Positions 5,072-11,570 of a stretch of 24,076 nt of DNA are shown one piece after another. The first letter of the stretch is position 1. Each line of letters begins with the position of its first letter. Both the position numbers and the translations under genes were made by a program. Source of the DNA: a virus. Under the pieces are notes generated by a model. That model ran no database searches and was not told the DNA's origin. It saw only the letters and a list, made by a program, of their open reading frames with translations. The stretch is from positions 1 to 24,076 of IMG/VR virus record IMGVR_UViG_3300021165_004422, one strand, 5' to 3'.

Positions 5072-7627
5072 TTAACAAAAGAAATCCTCAAGACTTGCCA
5101 CAGGTTCTGGTTTCCAACCAATGGCATTTAAAATAAGCTGCAACGGTTCAACAAATGTTTTTTGAAATTGCAGTTCATAATCAATGTATGAGTGTAAACC
5201 AAACTCGACTGGCAGCCGATCAATAAATCCAATAACATTTTCATTTGTTGGATTTTGTTTTTTCAAATGTATGTATTTGATTTTATCACCGCCTTGAATA
5301 AGTTGATATTGCTGTTCCAAACCTTTTGTTACACACAAATGATTATGCATAAGAGCAGCACGAGAATTCATAGGAGTGCCTTTAATGTAAATTGAAGCAC
5401 GATCAGTCCATTTTTTAAGGTTACTTACACCACGTGGCGAAGCAATTGCTTCCGGCGGCAAACTGCAAAAATATGTTTTAAATTGAGCCAATGCTTTTTG
5501 AGTACAACTTTCGTCTTGATTCATAATTACTTTGAATAGTTCCTTAAATGCTTGCCTGCAAACTTTAGGTGTTGAACTTTTAATAGCCTCAATGCCCATC
5601 ATTTTAATTTTAGGTTCTGCATATTGAACGCCTTCATTGTTGTGCACATTTAAAATATAGCGTTTTTTAGCAATTGCAATTCCACGGTTTGAAATGCTTT
5701 CGCGTTTCATTACCATCTTATTGTCGTATGCATTGGTAAGTGTTGCAAATTTTGCAAACGATTTTTCCAACATAGGTTCAATTGACTTTTTGGCAAATTC
5801 ATCAAGAAACATTACTGGGTTTTTAGGATTAAATTGATCAATAATATCCTTCACGCCAATGTAACAGCTGTCAGTGTCCATCATAATAACACGATCCTTG
5901 GGAACATCATCTTTTAAAAATTTGGACAAGTGGTTATTAAAGCTTTCCTCTGCCCATTTAATCACAAGCTGACCTGTAAGTGTAATGCCTTCGGCCACCG
6001 CAATGTCAAAATATCGGAAAAACCTGTTTCCAATGGCACCATACAAACTGTTCAGCAAAATTTTGATGGCCATTTGTTCCGTTTCAAGACGATCAACGGC
6101 GGACGCAACCGCAAAATATGCTTTGGGATTTTGTTGCTCGTGTATTGTTTCCAATTCCTTCTTTTTGTCAATCATCTGTTTTTTAAGAAGCACACGTTTG
6201 GAATATAGCTCCTCAACAATTTGTGGCATAAACCCTTGTTTATCTCTTCGGAAACATGCTCCATTGGCCGCCGTGGCCAAATTAGGTTCCGGGCTTATGT
6301 GTTTCTTTTCCTGAAGAATCCGATCAACGTCCAAACCGTGCACCGTCATATGACGCACCAATGTTTCTGGGCTCATATTGTATTGCATAATCAAAGAAGG
6401 ATAAAGACTGTTAAGGTCAAAACTTAGTACCCATTCGTGCATTCCAACAGCTGGATCTTTCACATATCCACCAGGATATGCAACCGCCGCCTTGGGCACA
6501 CTTGGCGGAACGGCAATATGTTGTTTGGCCAATTTTCGGAAAATAATTGTATCCCAAATGGCAACAGTTCCTAATGTTTCGCTGTAATTAACACCACCAA
6601 AATATGAAAGAGTAAAGACAAGATTTAGCAATCCAAGTTTGGCCTCCAACCGTTCAACAAGTTCTACGTCCTTAATGTTGTAATCCAAGAAATGTTGGAA
6701 ATCATGTTCATACAATTTTGTAAGATTGTTGTGAGTGCCATAATCCAATTTATTTTCACCAAGAACAACTTCTGCAATATTGTCCAATTTGTAACTTTCT
6801 TGTTGGCCGTAAGTATTAAGCGTGAATTTTTTAAATAATTCCAAATAATCCAATTGTTGGACACCCAAAATTTCATAATAAATATTTGTTTGTCCTTGAA
6901 AAGTTTTGGATTTTTGTTCAACTTTGTTCCACGGTGATAGTTTGGACGCATCGGCATTTCCAAGCACACGAGAAATTCGGTTAATAAGATACGGAATATC
7001 AAAGTTAATAATATTCCAACCGGTAACAACATCAGGTGTATTGTTTGTGTCACCCCACCAATTTAGAAAATCGAGAAGCAATTCCGATTCATCAACAAAT
7101 TGTCGATATTCCTTTTTAAGATGAGGCACACTGCTTGCACTGACATCATAATTTTTAAGACCCCAAGCAATGTATGTATCACTGCGACTGCTTTTAATTG
7201 TTATGGTAACAATAGGATGCACCGCTTGATCCGGTTCAGGAAATCCACCGTCGGCTCCATCAACGCCACTAGGACATTCCAAATCCAAATAACATATATC
7301 AATTAATCTTTTGTCATATGGTATTGCATCCGGAAATTCCGCTTGAATAAATGCTGGAATGTGTCGTTCATTGCCATAAATTTTATAGCCGTTAACATCT
7401 TCATAACTTTTGGAAAACTCGCGGCATTCACTCATGCTTTCAAAGCGCATAGGCTCTAATGGAATACCGTCCAAGCTTTTCCATTTGGCGTTTTTATCTT
7501 TACTTTCAAGATAAACCGTAGGCCGAAAGCGATATGTGTTATAAACTTTTTTCCCATCATCATCATACCCACGATAGAGTATGCTGTTCATTTTTCGATC
7601 AACACATGTATAAAATCCATTCAGCAT
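5072..7627 (-). CDS. 43: DNA polymerase, family B, T4 gp43-like, 851 aa
   Basis: This is the replicative polymerase with 3'-5' proofreading. Numbered from ATG 7627, the exonuclease motifs are 'YLDLECP' (Asp115, Glu117), 'NFDIPY' (Asp210) and 'YNIKD' (Asp320). The polymerase motifs are A 'SFDLNSLYPS' (Asp404), B 'KILLNSLYGAIGN', and C 'MMDTDSCY' (Asp584, Asp586), followed by 'KKRY'. The extreme C-terminus 'ASLEDFFC' resembles the clamp-binding tail of T4 gp43. The length is close to T4 (898 aa). The frame is open to 7666, but N-terminal alignment with T4 gp43 ('FY' strand, then 'DDDGKK') and the promoter both point to ATG 7627. That ATG lies exactly 6 nt after the -10 box, so the mRNA may be leaderless. 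Cotranscribed with the primase downstream. Confidence 0.97.
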   Translation of the reverse strand: MLNGFYTCVDRKMNSILYRGYDDDGKKVYNTYRFRPTVYLESKDKNAKWKSLDGIPLEPMRFESMSECREFSKSYEDVNGYKIYGNERHIPAFIQAEFPDAIPYDKRLIDICYLDLECPSGVDGADGGFPEPDQAVHPIVTITIKSSRSDTYIAWGLKNYDVSASSVPHLKKEYRQFVDESELLLDFLNWWGDTNNTPDVVTGWNIINFDIPYLINRISRVLGNADASKLSPWNKVEQKSKTFQGQTNIYYEILGVQQLDYLELFKKFTLNTYGQQESYKLDNIAEVVLGENKLDYGTHNNLTKLYEHDFQHFLDYNIKDVELVERLEAKLGLLNLVFTLSYFGGVNYSETLGTVAIWDTIIFRKLAKQHIAVPPSVPKAAVAYPGGYVKDPAVGMHEWVLSFDLNSLYPSLIMQYNMSPETLVRHMTVHGLDVDRILQEKKHISPEPNLATAANGACFRRDKQGFMPQIVEELYSKRVLLKKQMIDKKKELETIHEQQNPKAYFAVASAVDRLETEQMAIKILLNSLYGAIGNRFFRYFDIAVAEGITLTGQLVIKWAEESFNNHLSKFLKDDVPKDRVIMMDTDSCYIGVKDIIDQFNPKNPVMFLDEFAKKSIEPMLEKSFAKFATLTNAYDNKMVMKRESISNRGIAIAKKRYILNVHNNEGVQYAEPKIKMMGIEAIKSSTPKVCRQAFKELFKVIMNQDESCTQKALAQFKTYFCSLPPEAIASPRGVSNLKKWTDRASIYIKGTPMNSRAALMHNHLCVTKGLEQQYQLIQGGDKIKYIHLKKQNPTNENVIGFIDRLPVEFGLHSYIDYELQFQKTFVEPLQLILNAIGWKPEPVASLEDFFC

Positions 7628-7633
7628 AAGAAT

Positions 7634-7662
7634 ATTATAACAAAAATCCGCAAAGATGTAAA
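7634..7662 (-). promoter_or_regulatory. Promoter of the DNA polymerase gene, interlocked with a terminator
   Basis: Minus-strand -35 TTTACA (7657-7662), 17-bp spacer, -10 TATAAT (7634-7639). The -10 is 6 nt from ATG 7627, so the A of the AUG is the expected +1. The -35 lies across the loop and last stem base of the hsp20 terminator, and the downstream stem arm forms most of the spacer. Confidence 0.82.
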
Positions 7663-7678
7663 CCAATCTTTGCGGATT
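7645..7678 (-). terminator. Rho-independent terminator after hsp20
   Basis: A 13-bp perfect inverted repeat (7645-7657 with 7666-7678; AATCCGCAAAGAT and its complement) with an 8-nt loop is followed on the minus strand by TTTTTG. It lies 24 nt beyond the hsp20 stop (7702). It separates the hsp20 unit from gene 43 while containing that gene's -35 region. Confidence 0.88.
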
Positions 7679-7701
7679 TAATAATTTTTATTGATTATTT
7701 T

Positions 7702-8103
7702 TTATCGAATTTTGATAATGCGAGGTTTCTTTTCTTCTGGAATAACCTTTTCCAGCACAATACTTAGAATTCCATTTTGGAGAGAAGCTTCTTTTACAAA
7801 GACATATTCCGCCAAAGTAAAGCGCCGTGTAAATTTACGAGCGCTAATGCCTTTGTGACAATATTCTCTTTCATCCTTTTCTTGTTGTTCACCAATAATT
7901 ACCAGTGAATTTTCTATTGCCTCAATGTTCAGTTCTTTTATACCAAAACCGGCAACGGCAAGTTCGATAACATATGAGTCATCGGATAGTTTAACCACAT
8001 TATGAGGTGGATAAACATTTGTATTTTCTTTATGTATATGACTAAACTCTTGAAAGAGTTGATCAAACCCAATGCCAAATGGCGCGTATGTATTGTTTTT
8101 CAT
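7702..8103 (-). CDS. Small heat-shock protein, Hsp20/IbpA-like, 133 aa
   Basis: An alpha-crystallin-domain chaperone that holds unfolding proteins in a refoldable state. The N-terminus 'GFDQLFQEF' is typical of IbpA-type Hsp20s. The crystallin domain spans about residues 35-125, with 'YVIELAVAGFGIKELNIEA', 'LVIIGEQ', 'KFTRRFTLAEYV' and the consensus 'LQNGILSIVL'. The C-terminal 'PRIIKIR' contains the I-x-I oligomerisation motif. Hsp20 genes are recurrent in marine T4-like phages and are thought to help virion or replication protein folding. It has the best Shine-Dalgarno sequence in the window (TAGGAG, about 10 nt before ATG) and a TATAAATA late box 94 nt upstream, suggesting abundant late expression. 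A terminator follows directly. Confidence 0.93.
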   Translation of the reverse strand: MKNNTYAPFGIGFDQLFQEFSHIHKENTNVYPPHNVVKLSDDSYVIELAVAGFGIKELNIEAIENSLVIIGEQQEKDEREYCHKGISARKFTRRFTLAEYVFVKEASLQNGILSIVLEKVIPEEKKPRIIKIR

Positions 8104-8196
8104 TTTTCGTTTCTCCTAATTAAGCGAGTTTTATATGTGTTATCAACAAACCCAATAACGGCATTTGTTGTTTGTTACCACCATGGCAACAAAACT

Positions 8197-8204
8197 TATT
8201 TATA
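8197..8204 (-). promoter_or_regulatory. T4-type late promoter box TATAAATA upstream of hsp20
   Basis: An exact TATAAATA on the minus strand in the 122-nt gap between the DUF5824-type gene and hsp20. It predicts a leader of roughly 88 nt, unlike the very short leaders of the other late boxes here. The leader holds a TAGGAG ribosome-binding site. Confidence 0.75.
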
Positions 8205-8225
8205 CAAATTTTCCCTAAAAGAAAA

Positions 8226-9152
8226 TTATTTTTTATCTCTTACTTCGGCCGCAAGGTCTGCATCTGCCTTACCCCACGTTCCTGGGCTTTTGGTGGCAAA
8301 TGAATTTACTCGTGCGTATCCCCACTGCTCTTGAGTTGCGCCAGGACGATGGCCGCTTTTCCATGCACCCATACCACGGCGCATTACAGCACGAAGAATA
8401 CCAATAGAAATTCCAGTTGCTTCACTTTTCTTTTGCAGCGCCTTTTCAATTTTTTCATTGTCAATAGGTCCTCGAGCTGTTGATTTTTCATGTAAGGATA
8501 CCGATTCGTCTATAGTACAAATATCTTGAGTGTTGTATTTTTGAGTTCCGCTGGAAGAACAACTTAATCTATCATACAAATATTTGTATTCTTTAGATTT
8601 ATCACCTAAATATTCTTTAATGTAATTTAATGCTTTTTGTTGAAACGGTCTATCAAAATCCGAATGTTGCGCCAACAACCAATAATTTTTCCAATCTTCC
8701 CTAGTAAAGGTCTTAAAATCAAAATTAATTTTTACAAATTTTTTTAAATTTTCTTTTTCACCGAAAATATCGTCTGTTGATCTATTTTTTAATTTAGCAT
8801 AAAGCGTTGACCCTTTTGTAAAATCACCTCCAGCTTTATTTTTTACAAAATTTGCATAGTCAGATCTTTCTTTTTGGTCTTGGTTAACCAAGGAAGATAA
8901 TATTTCAGATTTTTCTGTAATCTCTTGTTCTTTTTCACCAAAAAGATCTTTATATTTTTGTGTAAATTTTGAAACTTTTGATGTTTTACGGCCTTTGGTA
9001 TCACCGGGCATTTCTTTGTATGCGGCCGGATCATCAGAATCCATTGCCGCTTGTTTTGCCATTTGAGCTTTTTTCTTATCAATGGTACTAGGACTTAATC
9101 CGGTAAAATAAGCGTTTTCTGTTAACCAATCTTTAAAAGTTTGTAAACTCAT
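8226..9152 (-). CDS. Multi-domain hypothetical protein (DUF6624-like plus DUF5824-like), 308 aa
   Basis: Three segments are visible. (1) Residues 1-70: 'LTENAYFTGLSPSTIDKKK', then 'DPAAYKEMPGDTKGRKTSK' and 'FTQKYKDLFGE', a module recalled from several marine phage proteins. (2) About 150-215: 'YWLLAQHSDFDRPFQQKAL' and 'YLYDRLSCSSSGTQKYNTQ', matching my recollection of the DUF6624 signature (QH-D...Q, Y-DR, GTQ-YGTQ). (3) About 245-308: 'ISIGILRAVMRRGMGAWKSG', 'QWGYARVNSF' and 'GTWGKADADLA', the DUF5824 pattern. The middle 75-150 is Lys/Glu/Asp-rich and probably flexible. No enzymatic function is established to my knowledge. The start overlaps the regA stop (ATGA), so the two are cotranscribed. 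Domain names are from memory and need profile searches. Confidence 0.75.
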   Translation of the reverse strand: MSLQTFKDWLTENAYFTGLSPSTIDKKKAQMAKQAAMDSDDPAAYKEMPGDTKGRKTSKVSKFTQKYKDLFGEKEQEITEKSEILSSLVNQDQKERSDYANFVKNKAGGDFTKGSTLYAKLKNRSTDDIFGEKENLKKFVKINFDFKTFTREDWKNYWLLAQHSDFDRPFQQKALNYIKEYLGDKSKEYKYLYDRLSCSSSGTQKYNTQDICTIDESVSLHEKSTARGPIDNEKIEKALQKKSEATGISIGILRAVMRRGMGAWKSGHRPGATQEQWGYARVNSFATKSPGTWGKADADLAAEVRDKK

Positions 9153-9577
9153 ATTTTTTTCTTAACATTACCAATACTGTATTTGCACAAGCAGGTCCAA
9201 TCTTGTTTTGTTGCATGAGAAAGAATCTTAATTTGTTTAAGAGAAGTTACATCTTTAATATCCTCTCTGTTGCTTACGCGCAGCAAACCCCAATCGGAAA
9301 GCAATGTTACAATGGTATTGCGCCTGCAAAGATCTTCATATGTAAAAGTGCTTGGTTTGCCGTCAAGCAAAAACAGTTCTTTAAAATGAACTATAAAGTA
9401 CCGCCCTTGCTTATGCAATATGTGGCAACTTTGATATAATGTATTATGATCTTTTTTTGAAGCAACACCAATGCGACCTAATGTTTCTTTAATTTTAAGA
9501 AAATCATCTGGTTCATTCAAATATATTTCCACCATATTTGATGGGCTCCAATCAATCATTGTATTAAGATCATTCAT
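9149..9577 (-). CDS. regA: RegA translational repressor, 142 aa (or 128 aa from an internal start)
   Basis: RegA binds the initiation regions of many early phage mRNAs and blocks ribosome binding. It aligns clearly with T4 RegA (122 aa): 'VEIYLNEPDDFLKIKETLGR', 'LYQSCHILHKQGRYFIVHFK', 'LLSDWGLL' and 'KYSIGNV'. T4 RegA begins at the residue equivalent to Met15 here (ATG 9535), so the annotated start adds 14 residues ('NDLNTMIDWSPSN'). ATG 9577 is kept because it is the first ATG in frame after the late box at 9589-9596, but ATG 9535 is a genuine alternative. Position downstream of 62 and upstream of 43 matches T4. It ends in an ATGA overlap with the next gene. Its likely targets include genes 44, 45 and 43. 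Confidence 0.93.
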   Translation of the reverse strand: MNDLNTMIDWSPSNMVEIYLNEPDDFLKIKETLGRIGVASKKDHNTLYQSCHILHKQGRYFIVHFKELFLLDGKPSTFTYEDLCRRNTIVTLLSDWGLLRVSNREDIKDVTSLKQIKILSHATKQDWTCLCKYSIGNVKKKI

Positions 9578-9588
9578 AACATTAGTGT

Positions 9589-9596
9589 TATTTATA
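9589..9596 (-). promoter_or_regulatory. T4-type late promoter box TATAAATA upstream of regA
   Basis: An exact TATAAATA on the minus strand in the 31-nt gap between gene 62 and regA, 11 nt before ATG 9577. The predicted leader is about 6 nt if that start is used and about 48 nt if ATG 9535 is used. Function as a late promoter is inferred from the octamer and the presence of a gp55 homologue. Confidence 0.6.
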
Positions 9597-9608
9597 ATCT
9601 AAACGCCT

Positions 9609-10073
9609 TTACCGTCCACCAACCGTGCGAGATTTTCTCAAACATTCCAAAGCTTGAGCTGTAAATAACGGAAGTACATTGCGTGCTTTTTCGGCACTAT
9701 AGTTATAATGAGCCATAAGCATGGCCACATCAGCACCATCATCTGCTTTTTTTGACCATTTACTAAACCGTTTGCGCGGGCGAATTAAATGTCGAAGAAA
9801 ATCATATTGCATTTTAGGTGCACATGCATGTCGCGTGTTCATTTCATTGGCAAACAATACCGTATCTTGAAAATATGACAATCCTCGATTAATCATAAAA
9901 GGAACGTATTGTTTATCCACTGCATCAATGTCAGCCGAGGTGTCACTGTAATCCGCTCTTGAATTTTCCATCAAGTTTGCGCCTCTTGATCCTTCATTAA
10001 TGGAATTAATAAAATCAAACGGAGAAAGCTTTTTAGGGCCTACGGTTTTTTCTTTTGTTTTTGCCGCGGCCAT
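9609..10073 (-). CDS. 62: Clamp-loader small subunit, gp62-like, 154 aa
   Basis: With gp44 this subunit opens and loads the sliding clamp at primer ends. It has no ATPase motif, as expected. It matches T4 gp62 (187 aa) in 'SPFDFINSINEG', 'QYVPFMINRGLSYFQDTVLF', then 'IRPRKRFSKWSKKADD' and a C-terminal helix 'VLPLFTAQALECL'; the C-terminus is shorter than in T4. The frame is open to 10094, inside gene 44, but ATG 10073 lies one base after the gp44 stop (TAATATG) with a GGA about 11 nt upstream, so it is preferred. The gene order 44-62-regA is as in T4. Confidence 0.88.
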   Translation of the reverse strand: MAAAKTKEKTVGPKKLSPFDFINSINEGSRGANLMENSRADYSDTSADIDAVDKQYVPFMINRGLSYFQDTVLFANEMNTRHACAPKMQYDFLRHLIRPRKRFSKWSKKADDGADVAMLMAHYNYSAEKARNVLPLFTAQALECLRKSRTVGGR

Positions 10074-10074
10074 A

Positions 10075-11025
10075 TTATCTTTTCCAAAGTACATTGCTCA
10101 TCAATTCGGTCAAGCATGCAACCATGTTCAGTTCGCGATCAGCTACAAATGCTGCTTTATATGAATAATCAGCAAGAATCAGAACGGCAGATGGAATGGA
10201 AGCAGGTTCGGCAGTATCACTAAGCCCATCATAAATCTTACGAAAAATAACGCTGCTGTCAAGTGAACTGTTATTAACAACCCAACTGCGCATAGATTTG
10301 AAATCCTTATCGCGTAGGTATGTTGTAAGTTGAGCAATGTTTTGATCACTCATTCCTACAAGAATTTCCGTAGGAATGCTACCACTGGTAGAATATCTTT
10401 GGCATTCATTTAGCACTCGGCGCCAGTCTGGAGCATAACGAATAATCAATTCAGCAATTGTCTTTTCCTGGAACGATACACCTTCATTTTTAAGAATGGA
10501 AGACAACCGTTTCATAAACTCACCTGCCAATGATGCAAGTTGTTTTTTATTTGTGTTAAAATCAACAACACTGCAACGGCTGTGCAACGGTTCAATAATC
10601 CTATTTTTAAAATTACATGTAAGAATGAAACGACAATTGTTACTAAATTCCTCAATAAACCCGCGAAGTGCCGGTTGTGTAGATTGTGGATTTAAGTAAT
10701 CCGCTTCGTCCAAAATAACAACTTTATAACCACCAGTCAGTGATACTGTACTGGCAAATTGTTTAATCTTATTGCGCAGCACATCAATACCGCTTTCTTC
10801 AGATCCGTTAATCAAAATGTAATCAAGGTCCAGCATATTACACAATGCCTTGGCTGCAGTTGTTTTTCCAAGACCTGCAGTTCCAGAAAACATAAGATTT
10901 GGAAGTTGACCGCCAGACACAAGTTCATTTAATGTCTTTTTAAGATCGGCCGGAAGGATGCATTCGTCAATCGTCTTTGGACGATAGCGTTCACACCACA
11001 AATATTCGTTGTTGTTTGTGTTCAT
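10075..11025 (-). CDS. 44: Clamp-loader ATPase subunit, gp44-like, 316 aa
   Basis: A AAA+ ATPase of the RFC/gp44 type that loads clamp gp45 onto primer-template DNA. Numbered from ATG 11025: Walker A 'GTAGLGKTT' (48-56), Walker B 'VVILDEADYLN' (102-112), sensor 'LTCNFKNRII', and 'HSRC' (148-151) holding the trans-acting arginine finger. The length is nearly identical to T4 gp44 (319 aa). The frame continues upstream to 11064, but the added residues read through a perfect hairpin, so ATG 11025 (MNTNNNEYLW) is chosen. The T4-like order 45-44-62 holds except for two inserted small genes. Translation may be RegA-controlled as in T4; no binding site is claimed. Confidence 0.96.
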   Translation of the reverse strand: MNTNNNEYLWCERYRPKTIDECILPADLKKTLNELVSGGQLPNLMFSGTAGLGKTTAAKALCNMLDLDYILINGSEESGIDVLRNKIKQFASTVSLTGGYKVVILDEADYLNPQSTQPALRGFIEEFSNNCRFILTCNFKNRIIEPLHSRCSVVDFNTNKKQLASLAGEFMKRLSSILKNEGVSFQEKTIAELIIRYAPDWRRVLNECQRYSTSGSIPTEILVGMSDQNIAQLTTYLRDKDFKSMRSWVVNNSSLDSSVIFRKIYDGLSDTAEPASIPSAVLILADYSYKAAFVADRELNMVACLTELMSNVLWKR

Positions 11026-11040
11026 AATATAGTATATAAA

Positions 11041-11071
11041 GGCGCACTTGTATGTATATGACAAGTGCGCC
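11041..11071 (-). terminator. Perfect hairpin between the dsbA-like gene and gene 44 (possible attenuator or terminator)
   Basis: An 11-bp perfect inverted repeat (11041-11051 with 11061-11071, GGCGCACTTGT and its complement) with a 9-nt loop lies in the 53-nt gap before gene 44. It is followed on the minus strand by TTTATAT rather than a clean U-run. It ends 16 nt before ATG 11025. It could be a partial terminator, an RNA-processing site or a translation-control element. Confidence 0.6.
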
Positions 11072-11078
11072 GGTTGTG

Positions 11079-11333
11079 TTAAATTGTTGTAATTCCTTTG
11101 TACAAATCTTTAATTACACTTGTTTCATTTTCAAATGATGCAGCGTTCTTTTTGTAATAAAGTTTTGCAACTTTTCGGATTAAGCTTTTTTCAACATCAA
11201 GTGCATCGCTTGTTGCATTAATAATTTCTTTAATTTGATCACGAGCTTCATCCATTTTTGAAAGCTCTTCACCAATTTCCTTAATCGCACCAAGCATGGC
11301 ACGTTGTTCATTTACATCTTTCAGTTGGTTCAT
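11079..11333 (-). CDS. dsbA: DsbA-like dsDNA-binding protein (T4 late-promoter-associated), 84 aa
   Basis: The C-terminal 60 residues align by eye with T4 DsbA (89 aa). The segments 'ARDQIKEIINATSDAL', 'LIRKVAKLYYKKNAASFENE' and 'IKDLYKGI' correspond to the T4 helices containing 'LLALYHKDNRDVFEAET'. T4 DsbA is a small helical dsDNA-binding protein reported to bind near late promoters and stimulate their use, which fits with the gp55 and TATAAATA boxes in this window. The N-terminus is Glu-rich and helical. It lies between the 74-aa gene and gene 44, in the sliding-clamp transcript. The symbol is given on similarity alone; the match is short. Confidence 0.7.
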   Translation of the reverse strand: MNQLKDVNEQRAMLGAIKEIGEELSKMDEARDQIKEIINATSDALDVEKSLIRKVAKLYYKKNAASFENETSVIKDLYKGITTI

Positions 11334-11342
11334 ATTGTATTA

Positions 11343-11567
11343 TTATGCGGTAAAATCAAGTTCAAGTTGGTCTTTGACACGTTCCTGTTCAGGTTGTTGT
11401 CTTGGCGCAACATGTGCTTTCAGTCTTTCAAATAGTGATCCAACAACCACCATTTCATCGGCTTCAAATGCACCGCGTTTTGTAACTGCGGTAATAATGT
11501 TGGCCATAAGAACAACGTCATTGACTGGCAATGAAATTGAATAATTTGTTTCTGTATTTTGGTTCAT
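11343..11567 (-). CDS. Conserved small phage protein downstream of the clamp gene, 74 aa
   Basis: The core 'SISLPVNDVVLMANIITAVT', 'RGAFEADEMVVVGSLFERL' resembles a small protein that I recall near gene 45 in marine T4-like phages, where it has no assigned function. The C-terminus 'KDQLELDFTA' contains QLELDF, which fits the bacterial clamp-binding hexapeptide pattern QLxLxF. That would be notable next to a clamp gene but is only a pattern match. It starts 3 nt after the gene 45 stop and is cotranscribed with it. No membrane segment. Confidence 0.7.
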   Translation of the reverse strand: MNQNTETNYSISLPVNDVVLMANIITAVTKRGAFEADEMVVVGSLFERLKAHVAPRQQPEQERVKDQLELDFTA

Positions 11568-11570
11568 AAA

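Noticed and set aside
7628-7666. N-terminal extension of gene 43
   Set aside because: It would start inside the terminator/promoter overlap, upstream of the predicted transcription start, and does not align with T4 gp43.
8171-8194. Imperfect palindrome around GTTACCACCATGGCAAC in the hsp20 leader
   Set aside because: Only a short interrupted symmetry with no T-run or repeat elsewhere; not convincing as an operator or terminator.
11026-11064. N-terminal extension of gene 44
   Set aside because: The extra 13 codons read through a perfect 11-bp hairpin and are absent from T4 gp44; ATG 11025 gives a T4-like length.
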